The notes under the pieces are model-generated. The model was not told the origin of the DNA and ran no database searches. It was given only the letters and a program-made list of their open reading frames with translations. The position numbers were made by a program, and so were the translations under genes. Shown here in pieces: positions 17,428 through 26,427 of a stretch of 64,000 nucleotides of DNA; within the stretch, counting starts at the first letter, position 1; each line of letters opens with the position of its first letter. This DNA is from Sulfurovum xiamenensis (GTDB lineage: Bacteria > Campylobacterota > Campylobacteria > Campylobacterales > Sulfurovaceae): contig NZ_JAQIBC010000001.1 in assembly GCF_030347995.1 (NCBI RefSeq), forward strand, positions 310,001-374,000, written 5' to 3'.

Positions 17428-18733
17428 TTTTAGGAGCAGCTTCCTTTTTTGTGACAATGCTGAAAGTAATATCTGACAATTCTGTATGTGCTTTAATAAA
17501 GGCATTGACCTCGTCCAGTGTAACAGACTCGATCTTTTTTAACTGCTCTTTACTAAAATCAAGCGGTCTCCCATAGTAATAGTCATTATAGGCTCTATGC
17601 AGTCTCTGGGAAAGTGTTTCTGTACGTAAGGGCTCAGAACCAAGTAAAAACTTCTTCGTATCATCAAGCTCTTTTTGGGTGATACCCTCTTTGACAAAGG
17701 TGTCTACCACTTCTTGTATCAGATCTTTTGCCTCATCTTGCGTACTAAGCTTTGTTTGCATATATCCACTCAAATAAGAAACCGGTTTTGTACGTCTGAA
17801 TGACGAATAGACACCATAGGTGAGCCCGCGTTTTACACGTATCTCCTCCATCAGACGTGAACCAAACCCGGCGCCCCCAAGAAGATACTCTGCTATCTTG
17901 GCGAGGTATTGATCTTTTTCTTTATAACTATAGTTGAACGGTGCACCAAAATAGATATAGGCCTGTTGGGTATCTTCATCGATGAGTACCACTTCTTTTT
18001 TATCTGAAGCTTGAATACTTTTTATTTCTTTCTCTTCCACTTTTGGCAATACTGCAAGAAGTTTTGTCAGATACCCTTGGGCTTCATCCAAAGTAATATC
18101 ACCGCCCACAACACCTATGGCATTGTTATACCCTAAATGTGTAGAGATAAATGTCTGAATATCCTCCAATGATATACTCTCTATACTCTCGATCGTACCG
18201 TCATACGGTCTGGCTAAAACGCTCCCTTTAAAAAGTGTTTCACGCAAAGAAGTCCCTGCGATATAATCAAAATCACTCTTCTTTTGTGTCAGCCAACCTA
18301 TCTTTTGATGTTTAATGTGAGACAGTGCTTCTTTGGTGTAATTTGGATCTTTTAAAAGTTCTTCCAGACGCTCTACTGCATAAGGAAATTCACTTTTTAA
18401 TGAAGAGACCTCTATCACAAAACTCTCACGTCCTACATGTGCACCGATCTCTACGGCATGTGCATCAAGTTTTGTAGCGAATCCTACACTTCCCTCTTTA
18501 GAGGTACCTTCATTCATGAGCCTTGCAGACATATCAGCCAAACCATCTTTGGTATTACTCAAATGTCCTGCATTTTGAAAGATCAGTTGGATGGATACGA
18601 TAGGAAGGTACTTCTCTTGTTCAAATACAACAGGTACTTTACTTCCTTTAATCTCGATCTCTTGAACGAATGCTGCCATCAATACTCCTTGTACTGCTAT
18701 CCATAATAAAATTATTTTCTTAAGATTCGGCAT
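17423..18733 (-). CDS. M16-family peptidase homologue lacking the zinc site
   Basis: 436 residues with a signal peptide (1-20, ending M-A-A). The fold and length are those of an M16B (pitrilysin/processing-peptidase-like) subunit. Where the active family has H-x-x-E-H, this protein has G-L-A-D-M-S-A-R-L-M (64-73), so zinc binding is lost. The C-terminal R-x-x-R-G-L-T-Y motif near residue 315, which holds substrate in the non-catalytic partner of M16B heterodimers, is intact. It should therefore need a catalytic partner, and none is beside it. It acts in the periplasm. The start is ATG with GAGG 7 bases upstream. Confidence 0.82.
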   Translation of the reverse strand: MPNLKKIILLWIAVQGVLMAAFVQEIEIKGSKVPVVFEQEKYLPIVSIQLIFQNAGHLSNTKDGLADMSARLMNEGTSKEGSVGFATKLDAHAVEIGAHVGRESFVIEVSSLKSEFPYAVERLEELLKDPNYTKEALSHIKHQKIGWLTQKKSDFDYIAGTSLRETLFKGSVLARPYDGTIESIESISLEDIQTFISTHLGYNNAIGVVGGDITLDEAQGYLTKLLAVLPKVEEKEIKSIQASDKKEVVLIDEDTQQAYIYFGAPFNYSYKEKDQYLAKIAEYLLGGAGFGSRLMEEIRVKRGLTYGVYSSFRRTKPVSYLSGYMQTKLSTQDEAKDLIQEVVDTFVKEGITQKELDDTKKFLLGSEPLRTETLSQRLHRAYNDYYYGRPLDFSKEQLKKIESVTLDEVNAFIKAHTELSDITFSIVTKKEAAPKK

Positions 18734-18772
18734 TTAGTGCCTCACTGTACTGAATTTTAATTCTTGTCATAT

Positions 18773-18788
18773 AAAACCTTTAGGTTTT
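18773..18788 (-). terminator. Possible terminator after mqnC
   Basis: AAAACC-TTTA-GGTTTT, an inverted repeat within the 132-bp gap between mqnC and the M16 gene. The T-run is part of the stem and is followed by ATATG on the minus strand. The remainder of the gap shows no other feature. Confidence 0.4.
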
Positions 18789-18866
18789 TATTTACTCTAC
18801 AATACCCATAAATGTGTATGGTCACATAAGTCGACTGCTAACAAACAACTAAATTGCAACGTCCTA

Positions 18867-19940
18867 TTAATAGTACCGTTCTAATATCTCATACGCGGTA
18901 TTACGTTTTGCAGGCTTTTCCCCCACATCCCTAATGAGCTTTATCATCTCTTCCTGGTTCATCTGATTTTTAGCCCCTGCTGCTGAAACCACGTTTTCTT
19001 CCATCATCGTTGAACCCAGATCATTGGCGCCAAAAAGAAGGGCCATTTGTCCTATGTAAGAGCCCTGTGTCACCCATGAACTCTGTATGTTTGGTACATT
19101 ATCCAAAAAAAGTCTGGCAACAGCCAAATAACGAAGATAAAGATTGGAAGAGGTCTTGGTGATCGTTGGCAACTCTCTTTTCAGCTGTGTATGGTCACTT
19201 TGATAGGACCACATGATAAAGGCTCTGAACCCTCCGGTCTCATCCTGAAGCTGACGTATATAATCCCAATGCTCTACGATCTCTCGGGTTGTCTCTACCG
19301 TACCGTACATCATCGTAGCCGTAGACTTGATACCAAGTTTATGTGCCTGACGGTGTACTTCCAGCCATGTATCTTTATCGTGTTTTTTAGGTGCTATGAT
19401 GTCACGTACCCTGTCTGAAAGAATCTCGGCACCCGCACCAGGGATAGAACTGAGCCCCTTTGCTTTCAATCTTCTCAGGACTTCGGAGATACTGATCTTT
19501 GAACGGTTGGCGATGTAATCAATCTCGATGGAGGAAAAACCGTGTATCGTAACTTGAGGGTATTTCTTTGAGATATGTTCAACGAGGTCTTCATACCACT
19601 CTATCTGCAGTTTAGGGTGTACGCCTCCTTGAAAGAGTATCTGTGTCCCGCCTATAGCCAAGAGCTCATCTATCTTTTGGTCTATTTCATCGAAACTCAG
19701 AATGTACGCATCTTCTTTTTTCTCATGTGTATAAAAAGCACAAAATTTACAATCCACCCAACAAATATTCGTATAGTTGATATTTCTGTCTACAACAAAA
19801 GTAGTGACACCTTTGGGATGCATCTCTTTTTTACGTGCGAGTGCCATCTTCCCAAGGGTTTTCAGATCAGCGTTTTCAATAAGCTCTACTGCCTCATCAA
19901 TACTCATACGTTTATGTGCGGAATTGGTACGAATCGTCAT
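18867..19940 (-). CDS. mqnC: Cyclic dehypoxanthinyl futalosine synthase (radical SAM)
   Basis: 357 residues. The radical-SAM [4Fe-4S] motif is C60-x3-C64-x2-C67 in N-Y-T-N-I-C-W-V-D-C-K-F-C-A-F-Y. The leading D-R-N-I-N-Y-T-N and the C-terminal E-E-N-V-V-S-A-A-G-A are MqnC hallmarks that separate it from the paralogue MqnE. It cyclises dehypoxanthinyl futalosine in the futalosine route to menaquinone, the route used by Campylobacterota. It follows nusB after 42 bp on the same strand. The translation start (GAGGCACTAAATG) is base-for-base identical to that of the next gene. Confidence 0.92.
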   Translation of the reverse strand: MTIRTNSAHKRMSIDEAVELIENADLKTLGKMALARKKEMHPKGVTTFVVDRNINYTNICWVDCKFCAFYTHEKKEDAYILSFDEIDQKIDELLAIGGTQILFQGGVHPKLQIEWYEDLVEHISKKYPQVTIHGFSSIEIDYIANRSKISISEVLRRLKAKGLSSIPGAGAEILSDRVRDIIAPKKHDKDTWLEVHRQAHKLGIKSTATMMYGTVETTREIVEHWDYIRQLQDETGGFRAFIMWSYQSDHTQLKRELPTITKTSSNLYLRYLAVARLFLDNVPNIQSSWVTQGSYIGQMALLFGANDLGSTMMEENVVSAAGAKNQMNQEEMIKLIRDVGEKPAKRNTAYEILERYY

Positions 19941-19982
19941 TTAGTGCCTCTCTTACATTGCGTTTTCACGCATATCATTTTT

Positions 19983-20381
19983 TTATTTCTCTTTATCCAA
20001 TGCATCTAAAACACCATTGATAAACTGTGGTGACTTTTCATCTGCAAGTTCTTTTGCCAATTCAACGGCTTCATTGATGATAATGGCTTTATCTGTTTTG
20101 GCGACAAGGATCTCATAGGCTCCTAATCTCATGATCGCTTTTTCTACTTTTCCTATGGCATCATAGTCCCAATCTTTCAAATGCTCTTTGATTTTAGTAT
20201 CTAACATTTCAAGATTTTCTATGGTTCCTTGGAAAAGAATATCTGAAAACTCTTTTTGCTTGTTTCGGATCTTACCCTCTTCCAAAATCTCATCTGAGAA
20301 CTTACCTATATTCTCATTTCCCAGATCATAGGCATAAAGTAGCCCCACTACAGCAGTACGTGCCTGATGTCTAGTAGCCAT
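19983..20381 (-). CDS. nusB: Transcription antitermination factor NusB
   Basis: 132 residues, all-helical. It has the N-terminal motif A-T-R-H-Q-A-R-T-A-V-V-G-L-L-Y-A-Y-D and the C-terminal I-I-I-N-E-A-V-E-L-A-K-E-L-A-D-E-K-S-P-Q-F-I-N-G-V-L-D of the family. NusB binds boxA RNA with S10 (NusE) to prevent early termination in rRNA operons. Its ATG overlaps the ribH stop (TAATG), so translation is coupled. The kdsA-ribH-nusB order is conserved in Campylobacter. Confidence 0.96.
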   Translation of the reverse strand: MATRHQARTAVVGLLYAYDLGNENIGKFSDEILEEGKIRNKQKEFSDILFQGTIENLEMLDTKIKEHLKDWDYDAIGKVEKAIMRLGAYEILVAKTDKAIIINEAVELAKELADEKSPQFINGVLDALDKEK

Positions 20382-20848
20382 TAGTCAAGCTCACTGTAAA
20401 GGTTAATGAGCTCGATCAGTCCTACCATCGCTTCAGCACCTTTATTTCCTGCTTTGGTACCCGCTCTCTCTATAGCTTGTTCGATGCTGTCTACTGTAAG
20501 TACACCGAATGTTGCCGGTTTACCGTGTTTCAATGTTACTGATGCCACACCTTTGGTTGCTTCTGCAGATACATAATCAAAGTGAGGTGTTGCACCTCGG
20601 ATCACTGCACCTAAACAACATACTGCGTCATATTTTCCAGAAGCCAATGCTTTATCCAGTGCGAATGGTATTTCAAATGCACCCGGTACCAAGATAAGAT
20701 CCAGCTCATCGGCATTTCCGCCATGTCTTGCATAAGCATCCTTTGCCCCTTCTACCAGTCTATCTGTAATGAAGTGGTTAAATCTTGCATTGATGATCGC
20801 TACTTTTTTACTCTTATCTACCGATAATTGACCTTCTACGATTTTCAT
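20381..20848 (-). CDS. ribH: 6,7-dimethyl-8-ribityllumazine synthase
   Basis: 155 residues, normal length. Family motifs are present: A-R-F-N-H-F-I-T (phosphate/ribityl site), [22 protein letters not shown] with the catalytic His, and G-T-K-A-G-N-K-G near the end. It condenses ribityl-aminouracil with dihydroxybutanone phosphate in the penultimate step of riboflavin synthesis and normally forms 60-mers or pentamers. RBS AAAGGAAT. It lies 34 bp after kdsA and overlaps nusB by one base. Confidence 0.97.
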   Translation of the reverse strand: MKIVEGQLSVDKSKKVAIINARFNHFITDRLVEGAKDAYARHGGNADELDLILVPGAFEIPFALDKALASGKYDAVCCLGAVIRGATPHFDYVSAEATKGVASVTLKHGKPATFGVLTVDSIEQAIERAGTKAGNKGAEAMVGLIELINLYSELD

Positions 20849-20882
20849 GTTATTCCTTTACTTTTAATATTTAAATTCTTAT

Positions 20883-21683
20883 TTACTCAACGATCATTCT
20901 GATCGCATCGATCTGTTCTATCAATGCATCCAACTTGCTTAACTCTATCATATTCGGTCCGTCACTTAAAGCGATGCTCGGATCAAAGTGCGTTTCGAAG
21001 AAGAAACCATCCACACCTACTGCTGCAGCAGCACGTGAAAGGTAAGGCACAAATGAAGAATCTCCACCTGAACTTGCTCCACCCGATGCAGGCATCTGTA
21101 CAGAGTGTGTTGCATCAAAGATCACAGGGGCAAACTCACGCATCGTTTTAAGACCACGCATATCTACGACAAGGTTACCATAGCCAAAGGTTGTACCTCT
21201 TTCCGTAAGCCATACCTTATACTTCTTGGCATTCTCATAACTCACCTCACCATCGAACCCTCTGGTCTTAAGCACTTTTCCTACAGAGTGTTCCATGGCA
21301 GCAGGTGCCAGGAATTGTCCTTTTTTGATATTCACGACTGCAGAGGTTTTTGCAGCAGCAACCAACAGATCTGTCTGTCGGCATAAAAATGCAGGAATTT
21401 GAAGTACATCTGCTACTTCAGCCGCTGCTGCTGGTTGTGTGTAATCATGGACATCCGTTAAGATCTTATAACCAAACTGCTCTTTAACCTCTTGAAGCAT
21501 TTTAAGCCCTTCATCCAGTCCAGGACCTCTGAAAGAATCCAAACTTGTACGATTGGCTTTATCAAAACTTGCTTTAAAATAAAAATCTTTAGTACAGTCA
21601 TCATGGTACTTCCCTAAAGATTCAGCGATACGCATTACATTGTCACGACTTTCCAGAACACAAGGTCCAGCGATCAAAATCAT
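20883..21683 (-). CDS. kdsA: 3-deoxy-D-manno-octulosonate 8-phosphate synthase
   Basis: 266 residues from the ATG at 21683, which has AAGGA upstream and forms an ATGA overlap with the preceding transporter gene. The longer reading frame to 21752 lies inside that gene. Motifs: [48 protein letters not shown]. It joins arabinose 5-phosphate and phosphoenolpyruvate to make KDO 8-phosphate for LPS inner core. Confidence 0.96.
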   Translation of the reverse strand: MILIAGPCVLESRDNVMRIAESLGKYHDDCTKDFYFKASFDKANRTSLDSFRGPGLDEGLKMLQEVKEQFGYKILTDVHDYTQPAAAAEVADVLQIPAFLCRQTDLLVAAAKTSAVVNIKKGQFLAPAAMEHSVGKVLKTRGFDGEVSYENAKKYKVWLTERGTTFGYGNLVVDMRGLKTMREFAPVIFDATHSVQMPASGGASSGGDSSFVPYLSRAAAAVGVDGFFFETHFDPSIALSDGPNMIELSKLDALIEQIDAIRMIVE

Positions 21684-22582
21684 TTTAGTCCTTTTGGCAG
21701 AGCTACAAGCAGCCCTGATAATATTACCAAGATTATACCCAAAACTGTCCAAATATCAGGAATGGGGTCTCCAAGCATGATACCGATCACTACCGCGAAG
21801 ACAATATTACTGTAACTAATGGTACCAACAATCCCTGCCTTTGTAAGTTCATACGCTTTGGTCATCAAAAGCTGAGAAATGGTTGCAAAGATACCGACTG
21901 CCACAACATAAGCCCACTCTATACCCTCTGGCATCACAAACGCTGCAAACATCCAATCAAACTCCTCTGTAACATTCACATAGGGTGTGATCAGCATCAG
22001 AAAAAGCGGTGCAACTGTTCCCACCCCCATAAATGACATGACTATAGCACGTGTATCATAATATTTTCTAAGTTCCCGTATAGAAGTATACGCCAGCGCT
22101 GCACCCATACCTGAAAAAATACCCAGAATGTCATACTTATCAAAAGTCCCACCTTCAGGCTGTGCTACCAGAATGATTCCCACGAATCCTATGATGATAG
22201 CGAGTAAAGCACTCTTGTGTAATTTCTCATTTAAAAACAGATAGGCAAATATCGCCACAAATATCGGTGAGGTTTTGTTATAAGTCACGGCTTCACCCAG
22301 GGGGATATATGCCATGATATAAAAGTATGCCAAAAGTGCTGCAAACCCCATAGAACCGCGGAAAATAAGTAAGAAGGGCTTTCCGCCTATTTGCTTTAAA
22401 GGCACTTTATAAATGGCTATGCCTACAAGAATGACTCCAAAGATATTTCGAAAAAAAGTCACTTCTACCGGGGGCAGCGCCTGGCTCACGACTTTTGCAA
22501 ATCCTCCCATCACAGCAAAGCTCAGTGATGCTAAAAGCATCAGAAGGATACCTCTATCCATATTTTTAATCATTTTTGTCAA
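21680..22582 (-). CDS. EamA/DMT-family transporter
   Basis: 300 residues with ten hydrophobic helices in two EamA repeats (about 12-140 and 152-290), as in drug/metabolite transporters. The substrate is unknown; the family exports amino acids, nucleobases or other small metabolites. The start is uncertain: TTG at 22582 has only a loose GGGGATG upstream, and ATG codons at 22573 and 22561 also fit the first helix. Its stop overlaps the kdsA start by 4 bp, so it heads the kdsA-ribH-nusB-mqnC block. Confidence 0.85.
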   Translation of the reverse strand: MTKMIKNMDRGILLMLLASLSFAVMGGFAKVVSQALPPVEVTFFRNIFGVILVGIAIYKVPLKQIGGKPFLLIFRGSMGFAALLAYFYIMAYIPLGEAVTYNKTSPIFVAIFAYLFLNEKLHKSALLAIIIGFVGIILVAQPEGGTFDKYDILGIFSGMGAALAYTSIRELRKYYDTRAIVMSFMGVGTVAPLFLMLITPYVNVTEEFDWMFAAFVMPEGIEWAYVVAVGIFATISQLLMTKAYELTKAGIVGTISYSNIVFAVVIGIMLGDPIPDIWTVLGIILVILSGLLVALPKGLK

Positions 22583-22657
22583 AAGATCATCCCCATTTTT
22601 TCTAAAAAACTTTTTTACCTAGGCAAAACCATATTTGCTAATTTTGTGAAAGTGTAG

Positions 22658-22663
22658 CATAAT
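22658..22663 (+). promoter_or_regulatory. -10 box placed for a leaderless start
   Basis: CATAAT ends 7 bases before the ATG at 22670. If it is the true -10, transcription begins at or beside the start codon, which also explains why the gene has no Shine-Dalgarno sequence. Confidence 0.35.
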
Positions 22664-22669
22664 ACCTTT

Positions 22670-22930
22670 ATGAATGATACAGAATTTTATACCAAGCTTT
22701 TAGCACTTCCCAATGGTGCGAATGATGTACGTTACCTTGACAAACGGTATTTACTGAGAAAAGAGACATTGCTGGACGGCAAACTTCTCAAAGTGTATGC
22801 CCAAGAGCTGGGAGGCAATGACATTGTCAGTGGGAACTACTACCCCACCCTGAAAAATGGGATGCTTAAACCTTGTGAAATGTCAGATAAAAAAGTAATA
22901 GACTTTGTGCTTCATGCTAAAGCTATTTGA
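22670..22930 (+). CDS. Conserved-looking small protein of unknown function
   Basis: 86 residues, soluble, not recognised. It is rich in Leu and charged residues, with the tail M-S-D-K-K-V-I-D-F-V-L-H-A-K-A-I. It has good codon usage and fills the gap between divergent eamA and convergent DUF3108 genes, overlapping the latter by 8 bp at the stop codons. There is no RBS (see the -10 box entry). I give no function. Confidence 0.6.
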   Translation: MNDTEFYTKLLALPNGANDVRYLDKRYLLRKETLLDGKLLKVYAQELGGNDIVSGNYYPTLKNGMLKPCEMSDKKVIDFVLHAKAI

Positions 22931-23669
22931 TCCTTGTAAGCTTTGCATCTCCATATAACAGTATATCCTTGATCACAGATCTATGGATAAATCCATCTTC
23001 TGCAACAGAAAGTAGGATATCACCTTTTTTCTTTCTGAAATTTTTTTGATGGATGAATGCCTTCGCATAGATCTTTCCATCCTGACCCAGATCTTTTTTG
23101 TATGCTGCTACGTGACCCTCATCGGGTACAGTAATTTGGACTTTACCCTTTTGTTTTTCAAGTCCCACTGACTTAAACAAATATGTTTTCCCTTTCTGCT
23201 TTTCCTTCACAGCATTACCCAGGTTAAAATAGAGTGTCAAAAGGTCATCTTCAGCATAAAATTTGAGTCTTTCTGTATGATCTTCTACCAATCTTTCTTT
23301 CTTCCATTTTCGAACCCTTTTTGTGACACTCTTCTTATCATGATCGATACGATATTCTTTAACGACTTTTTTATCTCCCTTCTCACTTGTCATCTGATAA
23401 AAATCACTCACCATGATTCCATCTTTCATATGCCCCTTAGAAAGATAATGTTCAGTCTGTCCGCCCATCAGGACTTTCGCCAATCCTGCCAATCTTACTT
23501 TTGTATTGATCTCATAGGTTTCAGCATTTTGTGTCAGTCTGTTTTTTATCGTTCCTACCGTACCAAATATTCCAAAGGTTGCTCTATAATCCAATTGTGT
23601 CACTTTGGCTGAAGCAAAATTTCCTAAAAGTAAAAACAAACCACTCAATATAATCATTCTTCTTAGCAT
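22923..23669 (-). CDS. DUF3108-like periplasmic protein
   Basis: 248 residues from the ATG at 23669 with AAAAGGACC upstream. The reading frame stays open to 24005, but that part overlaps the divergent mscS gene and would hide the signal peptide. Residues 1-21 are a signal peptide (M-L-R-R-M-I-I-L-S-G-L-F-L-L-L-G-N-F-A-S-A). The mature part is beta-rich (Y-R-A-T-F-G-I-F-G-T-V-G-T-I, Y-E-I-N-T-K-V-R-L-A-G-L, D-L-L-T-L-Y-F-N-L, H-R-S-V-I-K-D-I-L-L-Y-G-D-A-K-L), the pattern of DUF3108 proteins. That family is periplasmic, of unclear role, and probably binds a lipid or envelope component. The assignment is by pattern only. Confidence 0.72.
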   Translation of the reverse strand: MLRRMIILSGLFLLLGNFASAKVTQLDYRATFGIFGTVGTIKNRLTQNAETYEINTKVRLAGLAKVLMGGQTEHYLSKGHMKDGIMVSDFYQMTSEKGDKKVVKEYRIDHDKKSVTKRVRKWKKERLVEDHTERLKFYAEDDLLTLYFNLGNAVKEKQKGKTYLFKSVGLEKQKGKVQITVPDEGHVAAYKKDLGQDGKIYAKAFIHQKNFRKKKGDILLSVAEDGFIHRSVIKDILLYGDAKLTRIK

Positions 23670-23707
23670 ATCGGTCCTTTTCCATCTCAATTTATACCAA
23701 ATTCTAT

Positions 23708-23713
23708 TATAAT
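23708..23713 (+). promoter_or_regulatory. -10 box for mscS
   Basis: TATAAT in the 76-bp divergent space between the DUF3108 and mscS starts, 32 bp before the chosen mscS ATG. No good -35. Confidence 0.5.
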
Positions 23714-23745
23714 GATGTGTATAAAAAGTGGAGGATACGAAAAAT

Positions 23746-24939
23746 ATGCCAACAACTGAAGTAAATACGACCGAACTCAATGCCACACAATCCCTCAATG
23801 TCATAGATGACCTCTCCATGAACCTTGAAGGAACTGTACAGACACTGCTTGTACCTGTGTATGAAAAGTTTCCTTTTTTGCACAACACCTTTTTGGATAT
23901 CCCTTTGGCAAACCTTTTTGCTGCTATAGTCGTTTTTTTACTCTTTCTGCTTTTTCGAAAACTCTTCACACTTATTGTTATAGGTACCCTGCAGAAAATC
24001 TCCAAAGTAACAGAGACCTATTATGATGACAAGGTTATATCAGCACTCAAAGGGCCTATACGTTTTGCTTTTATACTGATCGGTGCACATCTCTTTTTCT
24101 TGCTGATATTCAAAGAGACGGAATTCATTAAAAATGTTCTCAATACACTGGTCGTCTATACCGTATTTTGGGCCATAATTTCTGTGATGGAGTCTTTGCG
24201 CAGTGTGTTTCACCATGCAACGGAGAAATTCAACCCTGACCTTGCCAAAGAGATGGGGAACTTCATACTTAAAATAGCCAAGATCCTTGTTGGGGCTGTA
24301 GGTTTGGGGGCCATGCTTCAAGTATGGGGGATCAATGTGACCGCGCTTGTTGCTTCTTTGGGGCTTGGAGGTCTTGCCTTCGCACTTGCTGCGAAAGATA
24401 CCGCGTCCAATATGTTTGGATCTTTTGCCCTGCTTGCAGACAAATCTATACGCATCGGCGAATGGATCAAAGTAGGAGGTGTGGAAGGTACAGTAGAAGA
24501 CATAGGAATGCGTACGACCAAAATACGCTCATTTGAGAAAGCACTTATCACAGTGCCTAACCAGATCGTATCAAACTCCCCTATAGAGAACTTTTCCCGC
24601 AGGGGAGTCCGTAGGATCAAAATGCAGATAGGACTTACATACGGTACCAGCAGGGATCAGGTGGATGCCATCGTCAAAGAGATAAGAGCCATGCTACATG
24701 GACATGAGAAGATCTCCCAAAAAGAGACTTTGCTTGTCAATTTCGAATCATTCGGAGATTCATCCCTGAACATTTTCATCTATACGTTTACCGACACTTC
24801 CAACTGGGAACGCTACTTAAATATACGTGAAGATATCCATCTGAAAATTATGAAAATCGTTGAAGAGAACGGAGCAAGCTTTGCCTTCCCTTCACGCTCT
24901 ATCTATATAGAACAGACACCTGATAAAAATGTGTTATAA
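23746..24939 (+). CDS. MscS-family mechanosensitive ion channel
   Basis: 397 residues from the ATG at 23746, placed 9 bases after GGAGGAT. The upstream GTG at 23728 has no RBS. Helices at about 50-75, 100-120 and 130-150 are followed by the conserved pore helix TM3 and beta domain: G-L-G-G-L-A-F-A-L-A-A-K-D-T-A-S-N-M-F-G-S, then R-I-G-E-W-I and V-E-D-I-G-M-R-T-T-K-I-R. The C-terminal vestibule follows (L-T-Y-G-T-S). The channel opens under membrane tension to release solutes during osmotic down-shock. It is longer than E. coli MscS (286) because of an extra N-terminal region. A der promoter overlaps its stop. Confidence 0.9.
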   Translation: MPTTEVNTTELNATQSLNVIDDLSMNLEGTVQTLLVPVYEKFPFLHNTFLDIPLANLFAAIVVFLLFLLFRKLFTLIVIGTLQKISKVTETYYDDKVISALKGPIRFAFILIGAHLFFLLIFKETEFIKNVLNTLVVYTVFWAIISVMESLRSVFHHATEKFNPDLAKEMGNFILKIAKILVGAVGLGAMLQVWGINVTALVASLGLGGLAFALAAKDTASNMFGSFALLADKSIRIGEWIKVGGVEGTVEDIGMRTTKIRSFEKALITVPNQIVSNSPIENFSRRGVRRIKMQIGLTYGTSRDQVDAIVKEIRAMLHGHEKISQKETLLVNFESFGDSSLNIFIYTFTDTSNWERYLNIREDIHLKIMKIVEENGASFAFPSRSIYIEQTPDKNVL

Positions 24940-24940
24940 T
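24935..24940 (+). promoter_or_regulatory. -10 box for der
   Basis: TATAAT overlaps the mscS stop codon, 31 bp before the der ATG. Confidence 0.5.
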
Positions 24941-24970
24941 TCCAATAATTATTAAGAAAGAATATTATTT

Positions 24971-26374
24971 ATGCAAGAACTTAAAAAAGTAGCAATACTA
25001 GGAAGACCAAACGTGGGAAAGAGTTCGCTCTTCAACCGTTTGGCAAGACAGAGAGATGCCATCACTGCTGATGTCTCAGGAACCACAAGAGATATCAAAA
25101 AGCGTATCGTGACGATTTCAGAAAACCGTGATTTTGAAGTGATCGATACCGGGGGGATAGACTACTCAACTGAACTTTTCTCTAAAGTAGCCGAATTTTC
25201 ACTGAAAGCTGCAGAGGTGGCAGATATCATCATTTATATGGTAGATGGTAAAACCCTGCCATCTGAAGAGGATAGAGAACTCTTCTACAAACTTCAGGCA
25301 ATGGGTAAACCACTTGCGCTTGTGGTCAACAAGATCGACAATGACAAAGAAGAAGAGCGTTACTGGGAATTTTTGGAGTTTGGTGCAGAGGCGACGTTTC
25401 CTATGTCCGTCAGTCATAACCGTTATTTCAATGACTTCTATGCATGGCTTGAAGCACTCATACCTCCTCGGGAAGAAGAACCTACAGGACTTGAACTAAC
25501 CGAAGATACGGAAGTAGACCCTTTTGAGGAGATAGTCCGCGATATCAATAGTACCAAAGAAGAGATAGATAACGAGATCAAGGTGGCCATCCTCGGTCGG
25601 GTAAACACAGGAAAAAGTTCACTCCTGAATGCACTGTTGGGTCAAGAACGTTCCGTGGTCTCTGATGTTGCAGGTACAACTATCGATCCTATTGATGAGA
25701 CCATAGAATACAATGACTACAAAATTACTTTTGTCGATACTGCGGGAATCAGAAGAAGAAGCAAAATCGTGGGTATTGAAAAGTATGCACTTTCACGTAC
25801 AGAAGAAATGCTGGAAAAAGCAAACCTTGTTCTACTTGTGCTTGATGCTACCGTAGGTGTGACAGAGCTTGATGAAAGGGTGGCCGGACTGATAGAAAAA
25901 TACAAACTGGCTTGCCTAATCGTCGTGAACAAATGGGATATCCATGGAGAGAAAACCTATGAGGAAATGGTTGAAGAGATACGTGATGAGCTGAAGTTCC
26001 TGCACTATGCACCGCTGATCACCATTTCGGCAAAAACAGGATTGCGTGTCAACAAAATACTTGACAAAGTGACAGAGATCTATCAACGATATACCCGTCG
26101 TATCCCTACTTCCGAACTTAACGATACAATACGTGAAGCCATAAGAAGGCACCATGTACCCTCACATAACGGTGCGGTAGTAAACATCAAGTTTGCAACA
26201 CAGTATGAGACCAAACCACCAAAAATTGCCCTCATCAGCAATAGACCTGAATTTATACACTTCTCTTACAAACGTTACCTGGCGAATTTCCTTCGAAGTA
26301 AATATGACTTTGAAGGGGTACCTTTAGACATCGTTGCCCGTAAACGCGGCGAGCGCTTCGATGATGATGAGTAG
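24971..26374 (+). CDS. der: Ribosome biogenesis GTPase Der (EngA)
   Basis: 467 residues with the diagnostic pair of G domains. The first has G-R-P-N-V-G-K-S-S (P-loop), D-T-G-G-I-D and N-K-I-D. The second, at about 205-375, has G-R-V-N-T-G-K-S-S, D-T-A-G-I-R-R and N-K-W-D. A KH-like C-terminal domain ends the protein (residues about 380-467, N-R-P-E-F-I-H-F-S-Y-K-R-Y-L). Der is essential for 50S subunit maturation. It is transcribed from its own promoter and followed by trpS. Confidence 0.97.
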   Translation: MQELKKVAILGRPNVGKSSLFNRLARQRDAITADVSGTTRDIKKRIVTISENRDFEVIDTGGIDYSTELFSKVAEFSLKAAEVADIIIYMVDGKTLPSEEDRELFYKLQAMGKPLALVVNKIDNDKEEERYWEFLEFGAEATFPMSVSHNRYFNDFYAWLEALIPPREEEPTGLELTEDTEVDPFEEIVRDINSTKEEIDNEIKVAILGRVNTGKSSLLNALLGQERSVVSDVAGTTIDPIDETIEYNDYKITFVDTAGIRRRSKIVGIEKYALSRTEEMLEKANLVLLVLDATVGVTELDERVAGLIEKYKLACLIVVNKWDIHGEKTYEEMVEEIRDELKFLHYAPLITISAKTGLRVNKILDKVTEIYQRYTRRIPTSELNDTIREAIRRHHVPSHNGAVVNIKFATQYETKPPKIALISNRPEFIHFSYKRYLANFLRSKYDFEGVPLDIVARKRGERFDDDE

Positions 26375-26395
26375 GTTTTTTTACTAACACTTCGC

Positions 26396-26421
26396 TATAA
26401 TCTCCTAAAATTATTTTAGGA
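26396..26421 (+). promoter_or_regulatory. trpS: trpS promoter with palindrome over start site and RBS
   Basis: TATAAT at 26396-26401 is followed at once by a perfect inverted repeat, TCCTAAAA-TTA-TTTTAGGA (26403-26421). Its right arm contains the AGGA Shine-Dalgarno of trpS. Transcription from this -10 would begin inside the left arm. For that promoter the repeat is therefore more likely an operator than an RNA hairpin; for read-through from der it would mask the RBS. Confidence 0.5.
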
Positions 26422-26427
26422 TACTAT

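Noticed and set aside
22923-24005. A 360-codon reading of the DUF3108-like gene extending to 24005
   Set aside because: The extra 112 codons overlap mscS head-on, have no RBS, and would put the signal peptide in the middle of the protein. The start at 23669 fits on all counts.
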